From Candidatus Bipolaricaulota bacterium (lineage in GTDB: Bacteria; Bipolaricaulota; Bipolaricaulia; UBA7950; UBA9294), in the NCBI GenBank assembly GCA_020350845.1, contig CP070725.1, positions 1,360,117 through 1,365,626 of the forward strand: 5,510 nucleotides of DNA. The letters are read 5' to 3'. Under the pieces are notes generated by a model that ran no database searches, was not told the DNA's origin, and saw only the letters and a program-made list of their open reading frames with translations. Positions 5,243 to 5,510 of this stretch are shown here, in pieces (positions within the stretch are counted from its first letter, which is position 1; every line of letters starts with the position of its first letter). Position numbers and translations under genes: made by a program.

Positions 5243-5510
5243 GTGGAGTACCGGCTCGAGCCACTGACGGAGGATCACCGTTCTGCTGCGACTGCAATCT
5301 TCAACGACTACGTGGCGGACAGCTTCGCGGCGTATCCGGAACGCCCGGTGGGTGACTCGTTCTTCGACCGGGTCATGGAGACGTCACGGGACTACCCTGC
5401 CCTCGCCGCCCGAGATGACCGAGGGCTGATCGTCGGCTTCGCGTTCTTGCACCCGTTCCGATCGAGCTCGACATTCCGCGCGACGGCCGAGATCAGCTAC
5501 TTCATCCACC
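5243..5510 (+). CDS. GNAT family N-acetyltransferase (N-terminal part)
   Basis: The first 89 codons of a gene running off the right edge. The protein resembles GCN5-related acetyltransferases of the phosphinothricin/L-amino-acid N-acetyltransferase type, which transfer an acetyl group from acetyl-CoA to an amino group. Visible family features are an N-terminal strand (VEYRLEPLTEDH), a helix with AATAIFNDYVADSFAAYPE (about 15-33), the strand pair LAARDDRG-LIVGFAFLHPF (54-72) and the start of the next core strand, AEISYFIH (82-89). The acetyl-CoA-binding loop (Q/RxxGxG/A) would lie just past the window edge, so neither activity nor substrate can be judged. The start is a GTG at 5243 with GGAGG at 5232-5236, 6 nt upstream. 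It is divergent from the metalloprotease and shows no functional link to it. A general amine or antibiotic/herbicide-like substrate is possible but not shown. Confidence 0.82.
   Translation, partial: MEYRLEPLTEDHRSAATAIFNDYVADSFAAYPERPVGDSFFDRVMETSRDYPALAARDDRGLIVGFAFLHPFRSSSTFRATAEISYFIH

Noticed and set aside
4896..5297. N-terminal extension of the metalloprotease by 134 residues
   Set aside because: It would overlap the start of the GNAT gene, cross the promoter and put an Arg-rich stretch before the export signal. The ATG at 4895 has the ribosome binding site.

Overview
The window is GC-rich bacterial DNA, probably about 60% GC judged by eye. Every gene start has a strong Shine-Dalgarno sequence. 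I cannot assign a phylum. One cysteine pattern in the metalloprotease resembles motifs I associate with secreted proteins of Planctomycetes and similar high-GC environmental bacteria, but this is only a hint. No rRNA, tRNA, CRISPR array, insertion sequence or transposase was recognised.

Layout, left to right. (1) Positions 1-109, minus strand: the first 36 codons of an exported protein of unknown function. (2) Positions 110-645: no gene I can support, only a weak candidate promoter and some small hairpins. (3) Positions 646-2966, minus strand: a two-gene operon. The upstream gene (2466-2966) encodes a cysteine-rich DUF3795-type cytoplasmic protein. After 14 bp comes a gene (646-2451) for a 601-residue secreted C39-like cysteine peptidase with a CARDB-like Ig-fold module and an extra C-terminal module. 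(4) Positions 2967-3209: spacer with a promoter for the operon and an inverted repeat that may end the next gene. (5) Positions 3210-4895, minus strand: a 561-residue exported matrixin-type zinc metalloprotease (metzincin motif plus Met-turn). It also has a Cys-rich insert, an Ig-like module and an unusual CX2CX4CX2C tail. (6) Positions 4896-5242: a divergent 347-bp intergenic region with a good sigma70-type promoter facing the protease and several short inverted repeats. (7) Positions 5243-5510, plus strand: the N-terminal part of a GNAT acetyltransferase, cut by the window edge.

The locus is mainly about extracellular proteins. Two proteases of unrelated catalytic class lie on the same strand, each with an Ig-like module. 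Both carry a similar C-terminal stretch, G-[DE]-A-D-[FY]-T-A-V followed by a P...AQ-x-L-A pattern, and I know of no name for it. A third exported protein lies just downstream. The shared tail and the pairing of DUF3795 with a secreted peptidase are the points most worth following up. The catalytic families themselves are familiar, and nothing here proves a new system.
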